Source: Trichoplusia ni (lineage: Eukaryota; Arthropoda; Insecta; Lepidoptera; Noctuidae). Taken from it: a stretch of 64,000 nucleotides of DNA. The stretch lies in NCBI RefSeq assembly GCF_003590095.1, contig NC_039488.1, forward strand, positions 868,001 through 932,000, read 5' to 3'. The notes below the pieces were generated by a model. That model was given only the letters and a program-made list of their open reading frames with translations, was not told the origin of the DNA and searched no databases. Shown here one piece after another: positions 26,135 to 38,736 of this stretch. Position 1 is the stretch's first letter; every line of letters starts with the position of its first letter. The position numbers were made by a program, and so were the translations under genes.

Positions 26135-27311
26135 GTTTGTGTAATTACATAAAGAAACGAAAAATTACTATCTCTACGATGTAATTCCATTTATAAATTT
26201 GTTTTGCACACTAAATAGCACCACAAAAAAGAATGTTTACAAAATAATTAAGTCAATTTAAAACTTTTTAGCAAAATCAATCGTGATGGATGTTCGAAAT
26301 AAATCACTGTATGAATATGCTCATATACCTAGGACGGCACCAGCATAGATCATAATAAATTATATTCCGCTCTACAATGAAATACACGACCTTTAGCGCT
26401 GAAGGCCAGGCACTCTGTCACTGTCTATTAAACTTTTAAATTATATTATTAGTGGGATAGGATTTGTTGAAAATTTATACGCAAATATATATGAGTGTAT
26501 GAGTAAACATATTTTGGTTTAAACAGCTTTTTAGGATACGACACTTTGACCTTTAAGACTACTTCAGTTTGATGATTTAAGTAAAGTATTTCAAACAGAC
26601 GTCAAATTTTTGGAGTTATGGCATGATTTTGTTTCCACATTGGTGGATCCACATAGATGATTAATTGTAAAGTTTTGTTTTATAATTTAATGTTACGACT
26701 TTAAGACATACAATTATATAATTAGTATATGTGAATGTCTCTCTTTATATGTCACTTTAAGTCAATAAAAAATCAAACGACGAGTTGAAGCGATTAGTGA
26801 AATACTCTATTAAAATTTTGTCTATTCGTCTCTACAATTCTCTTTCTGAGGGAGAGGGATAGACATAATTTGTTGTAAAGGTCATCTTTTTATTGAGTGT
26901 CATCAGTAATAACCTTGGTTCTCAATAAACAGTAATCAACGCTTGCATCTTGCCTTAATGAAAGAACTTTATCTTCAGAGAGTTCAATTCTTAAATGACT
27001 AATTTAAAGTTTAAAACTTCAGCCAATAAACGCATTCACACAAAATAAATAACATTAAAACGTACCAAGTTAATTTATTTAACTGAATATGAGCAAGTTC
27101 TGTGAAGTTATACAATAGCTTTTACTAACTTTGTTATGAATATGTATCGCTTAAATTTAATTTGTTAACTCAAGTCGGCGAACGTATGTTGGCTGAGTTG
27201 TACTGATAAATAACGGTATACAGAGAGAATTTGTTTCTGTATTGTAGCTATCATTTAAAGTTGTTTGTTTATCGCTGTGTTAGTGCGAAATATTTAATCT
27301 GTTAAAATCTT

Positions 27312-27620
27312 TTTGACGTGACAACGTCTTAAATTAGGTTGCGGCTGGGAGTCACTTATGAAAAAGTGTACTTCACTTATGAAAGAGTCACCGAACGAGA
27401 GAGAGGCCCGCCGAATGCCTTGCTTCTCTCTCCCACTCAACTATGATCGAATTAGGCGCATTGAATCGGCGCTTACATGTACAATGTTTTAGTAAACAAA
27501 ATATATTTCTATAGTTAAAATTTGTGCAATTCTTATTTTCATTCAATTCCTTGTTCCTATTGTGCAATTTAATTATATTCATACCAATAAATATTCTACC
27601 GAGAAAAAGACGTTGTCACG
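27312..27620. mobile_element. Short TIR element with 9-base direct repeat
   Basis: The left end has cgtgacaacgtctt and the right end aagacgttgtcacg, an exact inverted pair. TAAAATCTT flanks both sides (27303-27311 and 27621-27629). Nothing in the 309 bases codes for a transposase, so it would be a non-autonomous (MITE-like) element. Two 64-81 codon frames across its right end are chance. Confidence 0.65.
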
Positions 27621-29974
27621 TAAAATCTTCGCCCGTAAAACCGACTTTACAGGCAACCATTTTTTTATTCATAGCCAGTTTCAAAGCCCAATTCTGGGCA
27701 AAGGCTCGATCTTTTTCTTCCAGACCTCTCTACCTTCTTCGAATACGGGCTTCAAGCGTATTTGATTAATTACTTAGATTTACTGTTTTTAAAATAAAAA
27801 TTAATTTAAAATATTGTCGTAGAAGGTTTGGTATTCGGCACTAGGATGATAACTAGATTAGATCGAAAGCTGCTTTCGTATTCATTTATAATTCGTTAAG
27901 CACTCGTGTTATAAAGTTACTGACAAGCCAATTTTGTATGCCATGATGGAGCAAGGAGGCTGTATACCGGAATGACAGCCTCCATTATAATTATGTAAGT
28001 ATATTTATATATAACAGACGAAAAAGTTTTAAATTACATTCCTAGAAATCACGGTCGCAATGAAAAGTTTTCCGTTATTAGATAATTTTGTTGAAGGTCA
28101 GATGAAATTGGTTCTTATTGAATAATTAGGCCTTTTTTGTAAGGCGAGGGAATCCTTGTGGACATCCGCCCCGGGGGAGGAAGCGGGTTGTATCAGACTT
28201 GACAGTATTATTGGCTAATCTTAATACTACGTACTTAAATCGTTAAATCCAAGAATTACAGCTATTTTTTTTTTATTTTCGTGGTTCAAAGCATCTTTTA
28301 AATTTAAACTTGTAAATTTAAGTTTGTAATTAGACTCGCCGAAACGGCTTGACCGATAGTTAAGAATTTTGTGTGCATATTGGGTACGTTAATAATAATA
28401 GGTGCATATTCAATCATAACCAGACGTCTATTATAATCCAACCCTATTTTTTATTGGCAAGAAATGCCTTTTTCTCACAAAATATTTTTAGAAATAACTT
28501 ATATGACAAAAAAACGTTTGCTGGTACAGTTAGTAATCTTAAAAGACCATAACTAAATTATTATATCCAAAATCAAGACTTACCGACCCACAATTCAAGG
28601 TCATATCACAAAAATATTTCCAGTACTCAGCCTTTAATATTCAAGTCATGTTAAAGTAACATTAATCAGTTTTTCGGAAACCCATTTTCCCGGCAGTCGG
28701 TCGAAGCATACTAATATATTTACACTTTCGGTGCTTTAACATTTACGTAGCGGTTATGTGAAAAATAAAACCCGTATGAAAATAGCCGTGAAACGTGAAC
28801 GTTGTTTTTGTTTAACCGTGACCTTTAGAATACAAACGAACGTAACTGATGCTCGGCAATGCATAAACAAGCTCAACTTGTGTAAGGTATGGAAGAAAGA
28901 ATGAAATACAATAGAAGTACGTCACAGTCTCTTTTATAAAAGATTTCATTCACGGTATGTGCACTAAGAGATTATTGTGTAAATAGTTAATCTGTTAATA
29001 GATTATAACAGTTATTAACCGTTCAAAGCTATGGGCCGTCCACGTCTATGCTTCTATAGAGCAGGGTTGGACGGACCTAGGTAGATGCCCCAACACAATT
29101 CTTAATTAAAATTCTCAACAAGGAATTCGTGGCCTCTATAGCCGTGTACATGTTTCTAAAAAGGACCGGTTTTCCTTCCTGGAATATGTCACATGAATCG
29201 AAAGAAGGACAAAGGTTAAAACAAAACTCAAGAAGTTGTCAACTTTTGCTAACCAGTAGGCCCTGTAGCTCAATTGTTACTTCGTAGCACCGTAGCAAAT
29301 GTCTACGTGCGTAGCTCTCGTAGAACAATACACAACTCAACGAGGACAAGTGAAAAGACGTCACGACCTTGAACTGCTACATGACATTTCGCGTAGCATA
29401 CATACATACATACAATGTATAAAAACATCCCCAAGGATAACCAACCTCCCTCATATATTATACACAGCTTTGCTTCCTTATGTTCATATAAACCAGAACC
29501 TATTGTGTATATAAATTTTTTTTCGTTTCGCTATCAGTCGCAGTTAGGATTATAATTTGCATATTTCTATATAATCTTGTAAGTGTGTGTTTTTGTATGT
29601 TACTAATATCAAACCGTAACAAAAAAATTGAAATTTATGCAAAGGTAGTTCGTAACTAAGTTTATGATAAAAAATATTTTTCTTTGCAGCTGTGTTCAAA
29701 ACTAGTATAAGGTATTTCAAACTTAAGTGCACCTGTAACATCGTAAACTATGCAGTTTTATATTGCCATCAGCGTTAAAAAAGCAAAGTTTAGCGAAACA
29801 TGCAAAATATCGCATTAGTTTAAAAATAGACTGTAAACACTTATCTTTATGTTTGCTTTTGCTATAGCTTCTAAAGCGGAATAGCGGTTTAATAGAAAGA
29901 CATTTGATGATCGATAAAAGACTCGCACACTTTTATAGATGAAATAAAGTTACGTTTGATGTTTCATTCATCTT

Positions 29975-30133
29975 ATATTAAATGATGCAACGGTTTACTC
30001 ATGCGTATTTATCAGGACTGCCCGACTAGTTTCTAGAGTTTTCTAGTTTCAAGTTAACGTGGGTCGCGAGTTGATACTAGTCGGGCAATCCCGAGAAATA
30101 CGCGTGAGTAAGCCGTTGCATCATTTAACAATG
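29975..30133. mobile_element. Foldback element, copy 3 (core inverted)
   Basis: The arms attaaatgatgcaacggttt and aagccgttgcatcatttaac are inverted copies. The core word gggtcgcgagttgatactag is the reverse complement of that in copies 1 and 2, and the outer flank (atgaattatccccacg) is on the right. Confidence 0.8.
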
Positions 30134-31196
30134 AATTATCCCCACGAAAATTACAATAAAAATATATTTACTTTTAACGAATTATTACTATATTTATATG
30201 TCATTTTATAAGGCAACTTGGACTTAGCCTATTTATAACCATGGCTGTAACTAACTAATGTCAGGACGTATACATTAAGGCGTATTAGTGGTACGTATTA
30301 GGCGTCATAGATTGCTAATGAGCCTAAGTGGTTGACCTTTGAGCACTTAGTGTTAATCTGACGCTGGTATATTAAAATTCATGTGTAAGGCTAAGTCACA
30401 CTGCAAGCGTGCTAGTCCGCAACCGACTTTAGAGAGGAGGATTTGTTAATGTTTTATGTCACTGAAGACTTCGGACTGGATAAACTCATGTTGTCGACAC
30501 TTTTTTCCATTCAACGTGGAATAACTGTTATTTGGTCCATTACAAATTTTCATCAAGTTTGGCTCATAGTTTTTGTTTGAAGTTATATTATACGGTACAT
30601 ATATGGTACAATTTTAAATTTGGTATTATGACTAACAAAAATATCGGTGTCTTTGGGTGGCTATCACCACGTCTTAAGGTTGATCTGTCAGTGGTGTAAG
30701 CGACAATGTGTACAATTTGACGGTGAGCGGTGTCTTTTTCAAAATTGTTACAATCAATTACAGACGCGGAAAACTAAAAATGTAGTTTGCGATGTAAAAT
30801 ATGAAGAGAGTTGAAATGGTAACTTAGTTAGTTCACTCGCTCGTTAACAGTGTGACCAGCGCCTTATGTAAGGCTTAGCTATGAACAAGGGACAGCTCAA
30901 CTAATTTTGGTCAAAGGCAAAATAAGCATGCAAGATATAATTGTTGGATTAACTCAAGTTCATTTTCGAGAGCTTAGATAAAATTGTTTTTGTTTGTCTT
31001 GTTTATGACCAGAACAGGTGTGAAAAACATGTTCGGTAAACATTTTACGTTTGTTTAAAAATAAAAGCAATTTTGTGTTCGGAACGTGATTTTCATGTTT
31101 GTGAAACCCCGCAGCATGGGGGATTAAATTGTCTAGTCCGAAGTTTGTTTTGTAAAAATATATATATTTTAAAGCTTTGTTTTGTTTTGCTTGCAG

Positions 31197-31437
31197 GTAC
31201 ACACGGCGATTCAGCAGACTGGTTTTAAAAGAGTGAAGCGGGGTTTCCGGCCCCTCCGGTTACCTGAACCTGCGCTTGCGCCGGTGGCTGAGCCACGTGA
31301 CCCCTACTTTCCCTTACAATGGTACTTGAAGAACACTGGGCAGAATGGCGGGAAGCCGAAGCTGGATTTGAATGTGGAAGCGGCTTGGGCGTTGGGGTAC
31401 ACTGGGGTTAACGTAACCACAGCTATCATGGATGATG
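31197..31437 (+). CDS. amon: PC2 exon B: propeptide cleavage site, N-terminus of mature enzyme, catalytic Asp
   Basis: The acceptor is ttttgcttgcag and the donor gtgagt, with 80 codons plus one base (phase 1 out). The exon begins VHTAIQQTGFKRVKRGF. KRVKR followed by G is the primary autocatalytic propeptide cleavage site, so the mature enzyme starts at GFRPL. YFPLQWYLKNTGQ is the conserved N-terminal part of the mature convertase. LDLNVEAAWALGYTG leads to AIMDDG, where the first Asp (31431-31433) is the catalytic aspartate. Reading on into the intron gives a stop after about 11 codons, so retention would truncate the enzyme. The open frame before the acceptor (a possible ATG at 31182) belongs to the intron and is not a start. 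Confidence 0.96.
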
Positions 31438-32698
31438 GTGAGTTCAAATGCTTAATAAGGAAACAATATGTATAATTAATTAGAGAATAAGAAATCACGT
31501 TTCCAATAACTGTCAATAATAAATGAGTAATAGTTTAATCGAATACGTGATATCCACTAACTTCGTGAGTAAATATTACTAAAAGTCGCTGAACTGTATC
31601 TAAATTACCAGTTCATCACTGGTATCAGTTATTTAAATTCATGAGACTTTAATTACAGAAAGCATTTTTTTATTGAAATCAATGAAAACTCAGAACCCAG
31701 TGCTTTTAGTAATGTCCTTGTCTAAATAAAAAGAGCATGATTCTTAAATCAGATCTAAAGAGAAACTGGGTTATAAACCTTTTAAGATAAAAAATCAAAC
31801 TTACAAAAATCTGATGCAATGTTTACCTGACACAACTCAGATTTACTCCCATTTTTATTAAGAACATAATTTCATTTCTTTACTCTGTCTGAGAAAATTA
31901 AAAAAGTAATTTGTTAACGCCTGCCCGCTACCTGCGGCCGACGAATATTAATTAGGAAAACACAATTAGTTAGTCTTATCACAAAATAAATTTATATTAA
32001 AGTAAATAGCCGTGGATCTACTTAAATAGACTTGGAAGAAGAATTCTGTCTCAGTATAGTAATATTTAGGAACGTAGGGACAGAAAACACTTCAGGTTGT
32101 AGTACCTACTAAGAGATTTCTAATCATAAAAGAGTACGATTACTTTAGCTTCTTAAAATCGTCTTAATTCCTAAACAGTCATGCATATGTTGACCTACCT
32201 TTCCATTACTGGTTAAATCTTTTCGATATGTAAATATTAATAACTATGCGAGCGACTACTATTAAAAAAATAGCTTCAGTATCGTTTGTGGAAAAAAAAA
32301 ACAGTCATCTATCTATACTAATATATAAAGCTGAAGAGTTTGTTTGTTTGTTTATTTGAACGCGCTAATCTCAGGAACTACTGGTCCAAATTGAATTTTT
32401 TTTTGTGTTGAAAAGACCATTTATCGAGGAAGGCTTTAGGCTATAAAACATCACGCTGCGACTAATAGGAGCGAAGATACAATGGAAAATGTGAATAACT
32501 TATATCTTCTACCCACGGGGACGAAGTCGCGGGCAACAGCTAGTTCTTAATAAAAGGACATTAAATGTACAGATTTAACTTTTCTACAATCTTATAGGGA
32601 TTTTGTATAGATTAATAGCAATCACTTCTAGAAAATTGATGAAGAAAGTATTTTTCAACCATAAACTTTCACCGTATTTCAATGTTTATTTGTTTCAG
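31438..32698 (+). other. PC2 intron B-C
   Basis: The intron is 1261 bases, gtgagt to tgtttcag. A helitron-like copy occupies 32312-32543. The rest is AT-rich and shows nothing else. Confidence 0.9.
32312..32543 (+). mobile_element. Helitron-like element (Lep1-like)
   Basis: This is a complete copy, TCTATACTAATATATAAAGC to gggcaacagCTAG followed by T. It sits in the intron between exons B and C. Confidence 0.82.
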
Positions 32699-32736
32699 GT
32701 GTCGACTACATGCACCCAGATCTCAAATACAACTAT
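32699..32736 (+). CDS. amon: PC2 exon C: microexon after the catalytic Asp
   Basis: This very short exon of 38 bases lies between tgtttcag and gtaagt. With the G from exon B it reads GVDYMHPDLKYNY, matching the convertase segment GIDYLHPDL that directly follows the catalytic Asp. It enters in phase 1 and leaves in phase 0. Automatic prediction would easily miss it because of its size and the long repeat-containing introns on both sides, but leaving it out would shift the frame. Confidence 0.93.
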
Positions 32737-34104
32737 GTAAGTATTAGCCGTTTTTATTTTATACTTTGTTCAAACCACGCTTTTTTAAAAAGATTTTAAA
32801 CGAGTGTGTTTTTTAAAAAAAAGATACAAAAAAGTTCCCAACCTTTATCCCAAAAGAATCTCTTCAGAATTACAAAATAAAGGTTATATTTTATCGCTGT
32901 TCCCCGCCAAGTAATAAGCAAGATTTGTTCTCTTTAAAATTTTTAAATAAACAGTCTCATGAGCGTCTGTTAATATTTAAACGGTTGAGGTGAATACTGC
33001 GTAGTTAGTGTAAAGCTGACCTTTAAAATAACAATGAATAATGGTAAGGGAATTTATAAACGTGTTTTGTAAACAATTATAATGAGAGCTTTAGTTTTAG
33101 ACAAAGTAAAATATTTGTATTTTAGGTAAAAGTATTTTGAAGTTAAAGAAAGCGAGGTAAAGAAAATTGGAAAGTAAAATTAAAACATCTTAATTATTAA
33201 TCTTCCGTGCCTAAAGGGTAAAAATGGAAGCATCACTATCTGTCCATCCGTCTGCCATAATGACATCTTGAACCGTGATAGGTGGACAGATGAAATAGGT
33301 AGGTATTGTATTTCTGTTGGCGTTATAACGACAAATACTAAAAATAAAGATAGAGTCTAAGCAGGGTTATGTTAATAAAATTTATGGGTATCTGAAATTT
33401 GCGGAATTCTTTATGTCAGAGGTACAATTTGAAGGGTTTTTTTAAGTTACAGATTTAGTCAACGTCGATGTTTTTGCAGGAGTTTAAAAAATCGAATGTT
33501 AGATGAAAGTTTAAAATCGTTTTGTTAACTCATATAATAATAGAGAGCGAACATTTTGCCATTTATTTTCTTGTATCTCTTGTATGTGCAAAAACATGTT
33601 GTCAACAGGTTACTCTTAAAGTAAAAAGTAAAAGACTCATTACCGACATATTTTTCGACTAATTTCTATACCTCAGCTAAGCTAATTAACACGCAACTAC
33701 ACACTAATAGCTTGTAAAACAAGCCATTAGCTCATGCTGACATCAAGAAGCTATTTCAGTCATTAAGTATTAAGTTAATTAATCTTAATTGCGTTTCAAG
33801 GCTCGCTTTGACTGCTCGCACAAATTCATCGGGATTAGACTCGGATTTGTAATTACCATTAGGCGCTCAATTGCCTAAGATTAGTTTGAATCTGAATTTC
33901 TGGAATTGTATACGCATTTAAGTATACAATATGGCGTACTTGTACTTGTGTTTGTGAAGGATGAACTTGCAGATAGGTAATTAAAATAACGCTGTTTTTT
34001 TATCTTAGTCAATTTTAATTGCTTAGGTTAAGCCAAAAAGTCTTATTTAATGTTTTTTAAATAGTATTTTTAAGGGATTTTTACTTATTACTACTTATTT
34101 ATGG

Positions 34105-34293
34105 GTCGTCAGAAACTAGAAAGTCTAATAACCAGTCTTATTCGAGGTATCGTGTTGCACCGTTGTGTAAATGGGTTGAGAAGTTCAGATAGGCAGTCGC
34201 TCGTTGTAGAGCACTGGTAACATGCTGCATCTGATAAGAGTCAAAGAAAGAAACCCCAGTGAAGTTAGGAAAACTCAAGAATGATGATGATAA
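34105..34293 (+). repeat. Interspersed repeat D, 5'-truncated copy
   Basis: It begins at the agaaactagaaagtctaata part and ends in atgatgatgat, the simple tail of the family. Confidence 0.65.
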
Positions 34294-35380
34294 CCTAGTC
34301 GTCATCCCTATTAAACTATTAAGAATAGAAGAGTGTTTGTATGTTATTGTGTGAGTGTTTGTTTGTAAGTATTTTCTTTTTAACAACTACCCTGCGGTGT
34401 TATCGTGTCTCGCTCGGCGTGTCATCCGTCGTTTATTATTTAACAGTAATAAAACTCGGATGTCATGCCGACATGTCTGTGTCCTTTATTGAAGGTTATT
34501 TCGGAAATGGATGTGTCAATACAATTAGTGTGTTTTTGGTGTTGTTGATTTACTATTAAGTGGAGTATACACTGAGTTTGCAAAAAGAAGTTTTTGAAGT
34601 ATACGCTTTAACGCATCTATTGAAATTTTGTATTTATTTACGTGGTCTTTGGCAGTCATCAAAATACTAGGGCTCTATCCAATATAACTGTTTTTATAAG
34701 TTTCTCAGAACTATTACTAAATTGCCGCTGTCTGTCCTTCAGTCCGTCACCAGGCAGCATCTCATGAACCGGGACAGCTAGACAGTTGACCGGTTTCATA
34801 ACTATATATGCTTTTGAAATCTTTATTCTGCTATCCAATAAATTAATGTTTTTAGTCAACATAGGCAGTTACTCTATGCGGCATTATAATCAGTCTATCT
34901 TAATTCTCAATATAACTTAAGTAAAGGCTAGACTGGAAAAGTACTTCTAAACTGCATTTGAAACTATTAGATACGATACTAAATTCGATGTTGTTTTGTC
35001 TTATCGATTTAAAATCCTTATACGAGTATATAGATTGTAGGCGTAGGTAAATATAACTCGTAATCATAAAACTTTATGTAGATATTTCTAAACATTTAAT
35101 TCCGATATTTATCTTGTTACTTGGGAAGTTACATTGTATGCGGACGATTATGTTTGTAATTCAAATTTAGCGCAAATATTCCGAGCCTTTGTAATGGCTA
35201 AGGATTTCGGTCCCTTTGTAAACACAATTAAAATGGTTTGTGCCTGTTCTGCATTTTATTTTATGTGGATTAAAGCCGGTTGATATATCGTATATGTGTA
35301 CTTATTTTGATGTTTGTGTGAAAAATCGCTTTTGGTTTTTATGACGACGATTACATGTATCAAAATGATTTTATTTTGAC

Positions 35381-35551
35381 TGCACGGATTGTTGAGTGGT
35401 TGAGGTCACGACGCCAAAACCCTCTAAGTGCGACATGTCGCGGATTCGATCCCCGTCTAGGCCAAGCTCAGGATCACACAAATACTTGTTTTGAATTTTT
35501 GTATTTTTGTTCCCGCGAGAAAGGATTAAATTTCATAATGGGGTATTGATT
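35381..35551 (+). mobile_element. tRNA-headed SINE, family T
   Basis: The head ttgagtggttgaggtcacga with ccaaaaccctctaagtgcga leads to the B box cggattcgatccccg, followed by the short body gatcacacaaatacttgttt and a tail ggattaaatttcataatgggg. It lies just upstream of PC2 exon D. Confidence 0.75.
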
Positions 35552-35733
35552 TAAAGCACTTAATATTCACAGATTTTCTAATTTTAAGAATTGTTTTTAA
35601 GAAAAGCATGTACAATACAGGAAAGAATAGATAGGGCGAAATATGGAACTTTTCAACGTTTATTATTAGATCCGTGGATGTTTTTATACGAAACACGAAA
35701 GATATTGGTATTAAATGATTGTTGTTGTTACAG

Positions 35734-35810
35734 AATGCGGAGGCTTCATACGACTTCAGCAGCAACGATCCATTCCCGTACCCGAGATATACAGATGACT
35801 GGTTTAATAG
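35734..35810 (+). CDS. amon: PC2 exon D: NAEASYDFSSNDPFPYPRYTDDWFN segment
   Basis: The exon is 77 bases between gttgttacag and gtaagt. It starts NAEASYDFSSNDPFPYP and ends YTDDWFN plus two bases (AG) that complete a Ser codon in exon E. This stretch is nearly unchanged among PC2 proteins from insects to mammals and lies between the catalytic Asp and His. It belongs to the calcium-binding and substrate-pocket side of the domain (family knowledge). Another frame over the same bases is open for 76 codons but has no similarity that I recognise and is a shadow. Confidence 0.95.
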
Positions 35811-37780
35811 GTAAGTCTTAGTATGCGTACAAACACACAAAAAATACAATAAAAAGCAATGTAGGCTCTAATTTTTGAAGAAAGAAGAATTGAATGATAA
35901 TAATAATACCGATATATGTCTGTACAATAAGTAAGCTATTTACTTCTAGATTCATAATGTATAAGTAGATAAGTAATATTCAAGATTAAAAATCTTACCA
36001 CTTGAATGGGTGCCCGTAAAATAATTCTCGTTTAAAATATTTCCCTCTTAATATTTCAAAATAAATCCGTCGCCACCTCTCAACGCTGTTTGCGCTCCGA
36101 GCTTTTAATTATTTCGGTCATTAAATTGTATAAAAATCTCCCTTCGTTTTTTCATTTTAAAACGAGCTGAATTTTTATCCGGGCCTTTGCAAATGACAAA
36201 TGAACAAAACTCGGAAAATGGCATTTAATGATTTGTGAAAATACTTTTATATTTTATTTTTAACTAACTTTATATTTTTTGAGTGTAACTATTTATGGGT
36301 TGGCATAGATTGCCTATTTCAATTTTGAATGGTTACTAGAGAAGGTTTTTTTTTGCTTAAGTTCGTATTATAAGTAGAAAATAGCTGACTATGGTAACTG
36401 ATACCGACTATTTTAGTTCCAACAAACGGTCATGGTATTCAAATCCATTTAATTTATTGAATACTTCTATCAGACATATCACACATAAATCACGTACTCG
36501 AAGCTACTTGTAATATCATACAAATTTATTTGTCAAGCCAGTAACGCGTCGAAAGTTCTTTGCACAAAGTTCCACTCAAACAACTGTCTGATGAACACAA
36601 CTTGTTGAAGCCGTAGAAGTAAGGCTATAGTCACATGTACACCGGAAAGCGACAAGCGGGCTTGGTTTTAACACAAAGTTTTTTTAGAATACCAATTTTT
36701 TGCCACCCTTTTTTATCATCGTTGACAGGGTTAATTCGGTAATACTAAGCAAGAAGGACTAGAAAAAATCTCTAGCTAGGTCAAATCTCAGTATCCGAAA
36801 AGACCTACTAGCAGTGGGAGGTATACCTATGTTTACTCTTAGTAGTATTGTTATTAACTCCACTACTATATAAAAGAAGACTCGTAACTTAGCAATCTAT
36901 AAAACTGGGAGGACGTGGGTCCAAGTTTAACTAACAGTTTTATCCCGCTTTCTGCTAACATCGACACCTCAGCACAAGCTCAGAAAATAAGCAAACTGTC
37001 ATCAAACAAACTTCTAGATTGTCTTCTGACCTTGGGAAAGCTTCACTCGTATCTAATGTACTTATTAAGTATATTGCTAACTTTAATACATTCTGTGTTT
37101 AGCTAAGCAATACACTTGACTAAGTCAGACATAAAGCAATTAAAACTATTTTAAGTACATTTTGTGGTTTTAGTTAATTGACGTTGAGAAGTGTAATTCG
37201 AATTTGATTTGAATGAATGAACTAATGAATGTACTTGAGTGAGTTTATATTTTATAGTTAATATTAATTAGGGGTTGTTAGCATTTGGTTTTTGATTGAA
37301 AATAAAGTTTTTATAAATTTTGATAGTAATTTTGATAGTAACTGTCGTGAGAATGATTCATTATTAAATGATGTAACGGTTTACTCACTCGTATTTATAA
37401 GCATTTTTTTTATAAATGTTGAGTAAATGAATTTGTTAAACTTTGATTGATAAAATATCTCTATTTAATTACATGAAGTAACAAATTATGATATAAAATA
37501 ATATTAAATTAAATGAGTAGTTATTTCTTATTGCGGGAGTCGTTTTTTAAAGACATAAGACAACGATTTTTTTTTAATTATAAATACCATTTTACCAAAA
37601 ACCAGTCCAATGTTATTTTAAATTACATGAAAAGTAAATTTTAAAGGCACTAGAGATGTAGACTTAGTACAAGAACTAGACGTATAATAAAAAAAATACA
37701 AAGACGACTTTACTATTTATCAAAAATACATTATCATATTTTCAAAATGTATTGAAAACTAAACTGGAACTTTGTTACAG
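35811..37780 (+). other. PC2 intron D-E
   Basis: The intron is 1970 bases, gtaagt to gttacag. Half of a foldback element (arm and outer flank) lies at about 37325-37400. No exon-like sequence is seen. Confidence 0.9.
37325..37400. mobile_element. Half of a foldback element
   Basis: The outer flank gtaactgtcgtgagaatgat and one arm, attattaaatgatgtaacgg followed by tttactcactcgtatttat, are present. Core and second arm are missing. More single-arm pieces lie near 7370, 16125, 46965 and 50390. Confidence 0.7.
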
Positions 37781-37869
37781 CCACGGAACCCGATGTGCAG
37801 GAGAAGTGGCCGCGGCCAGAGATAATGGAGTCTGCGGTGTTGGTGTGGCCTATCATTCTAAAGTGGCTG
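37781..37869 (+). CDS. amon: PC2 exon E: catalytic His
   Basis: The exon is 89 bases between tttgttacag and gtgagt. The first base completes Ser, then comes HGTRCAGEVAAARDNGVCGV followed by GVAYHSKVA. The catalytic His is at 37782-37784, in the SHGTRCAG motif shared by all kexin-like convertases. It enters in phase 2 and leaves in phase 1, splitting the Gly of GIRMLDQ in exon F. No other motif of note. Confidence 0.96.
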
Positions 37870-38539
37870 GTGAGTGGATATAATACCTATTTATGTGTTG
37901 TATTTATAAAACATGGGTGTAGTAACACTGTCACTTAAAGTGAGTTTTGTAGTTTTAAAGAGATGCCGTGTAGAACTCCATTTCTGTACATACCTGTGAA
38001 AGAAATAGTGGAAAATGATGAAGGTAGATTTAAACTCACTATAAATCGCTTCGCCTTTGTGTAGTAATACTAATCGATAAATACACGAAGACTTCGTCGG
38101 ATTGTCGACGATTGTTTGTAGCTTTCTTTTAATGTAATGGTATTTAATTACACACATATACAATGACAGTTTTATTCTTTTTTTGTTTCGTTCCGTATTG
38201 GTATTCTGAAAATAAAAAGCAGGTACATATATCTATTTCTTGAACAATTTGATCTCGACTGTTACTACAGGGAATCTCAGGAAAAAAAATAAAGAAACTA
38301 AATTCATTATTCAATATACTAAGTAGTTATAAATATTTATTGTGTATCAGCGTAGCGATGACATCACCTACGCCGTAGTAATCGTAGCTCGTAGGTACTC
38401 GTAGCATTTTCTTAAGTAGAGTAAGTATTCAATCGCGTTTTACTGCTTGTCATCTCATTATGTTGATTAAAAAAAGTTGTGATGGAAATATATGGCTCGA
38501 ATATGTCACACACATAATCTATATCTATACTTCTAGCCT

Positions 38540-38736
38540 TCTTCTGCCCAGTTTTTTCACATTTTCCATTGTACCTATCTTCGCTCCTATTAGTCGTAGC
38601 GTGATGGTTTATAGCCTAAAGCCTTCCTCGATGAATGGTCTATTCAACACAAAAAAAAATCAATTTGAAATAGTAGTTCCTGAGATGAGCGTATTCAAAG
38701 AAACAAACAAACTCTTCAGCTTTATATATTAGTATA
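38540..38736 (-). mobile_element. Helitron-like element (Lep1-like), CTAG end lost
   Basis: The part cacattttccattgtacc to tttatatattagtata is present. The ctagctgttgcccgcg end is replaced by unrelated sequence, so the copy is truncated at its 3' end. Confidence 0.72.

Larger units (their letters stand above)
16536..31196 (+). other. PC2 intron A-B (14.7 kb)
   Basis: This is the longest intron in the window, from gtgagt to ttgcag. It contains helitron-like elements (18052-18171, 18296-18530, 24121-24571), SINEs (19080-19219, 20716-20960), an RTE-like repeat (17049-17315), two foldback elements (21463-21630, 29975-30133), a TIR element (27312-27620), SINE tails (23550-23665, about 31080-31165) and a perfect hairpin (26099-26134). 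A piece at about 23155-23250 looks like a LINE 3' end. Between them I see only AT-rich unique sequence without exon-like frames. Confidence 0.8.
32737..35733 (+). other. PC2 intron C-D
   Basis: The intron is 2997 bases, gtaagt to gttacag. It holds fragments of the TIR-ended repeat family (33205-33365, 34670-34805), a partial LINE/SINE-like copy (34105-34293) and a tRNA-headed SINE (35381-35551) that ends less than 200 bases before exon D. Nothing else is evident. Confidence 0.9.
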
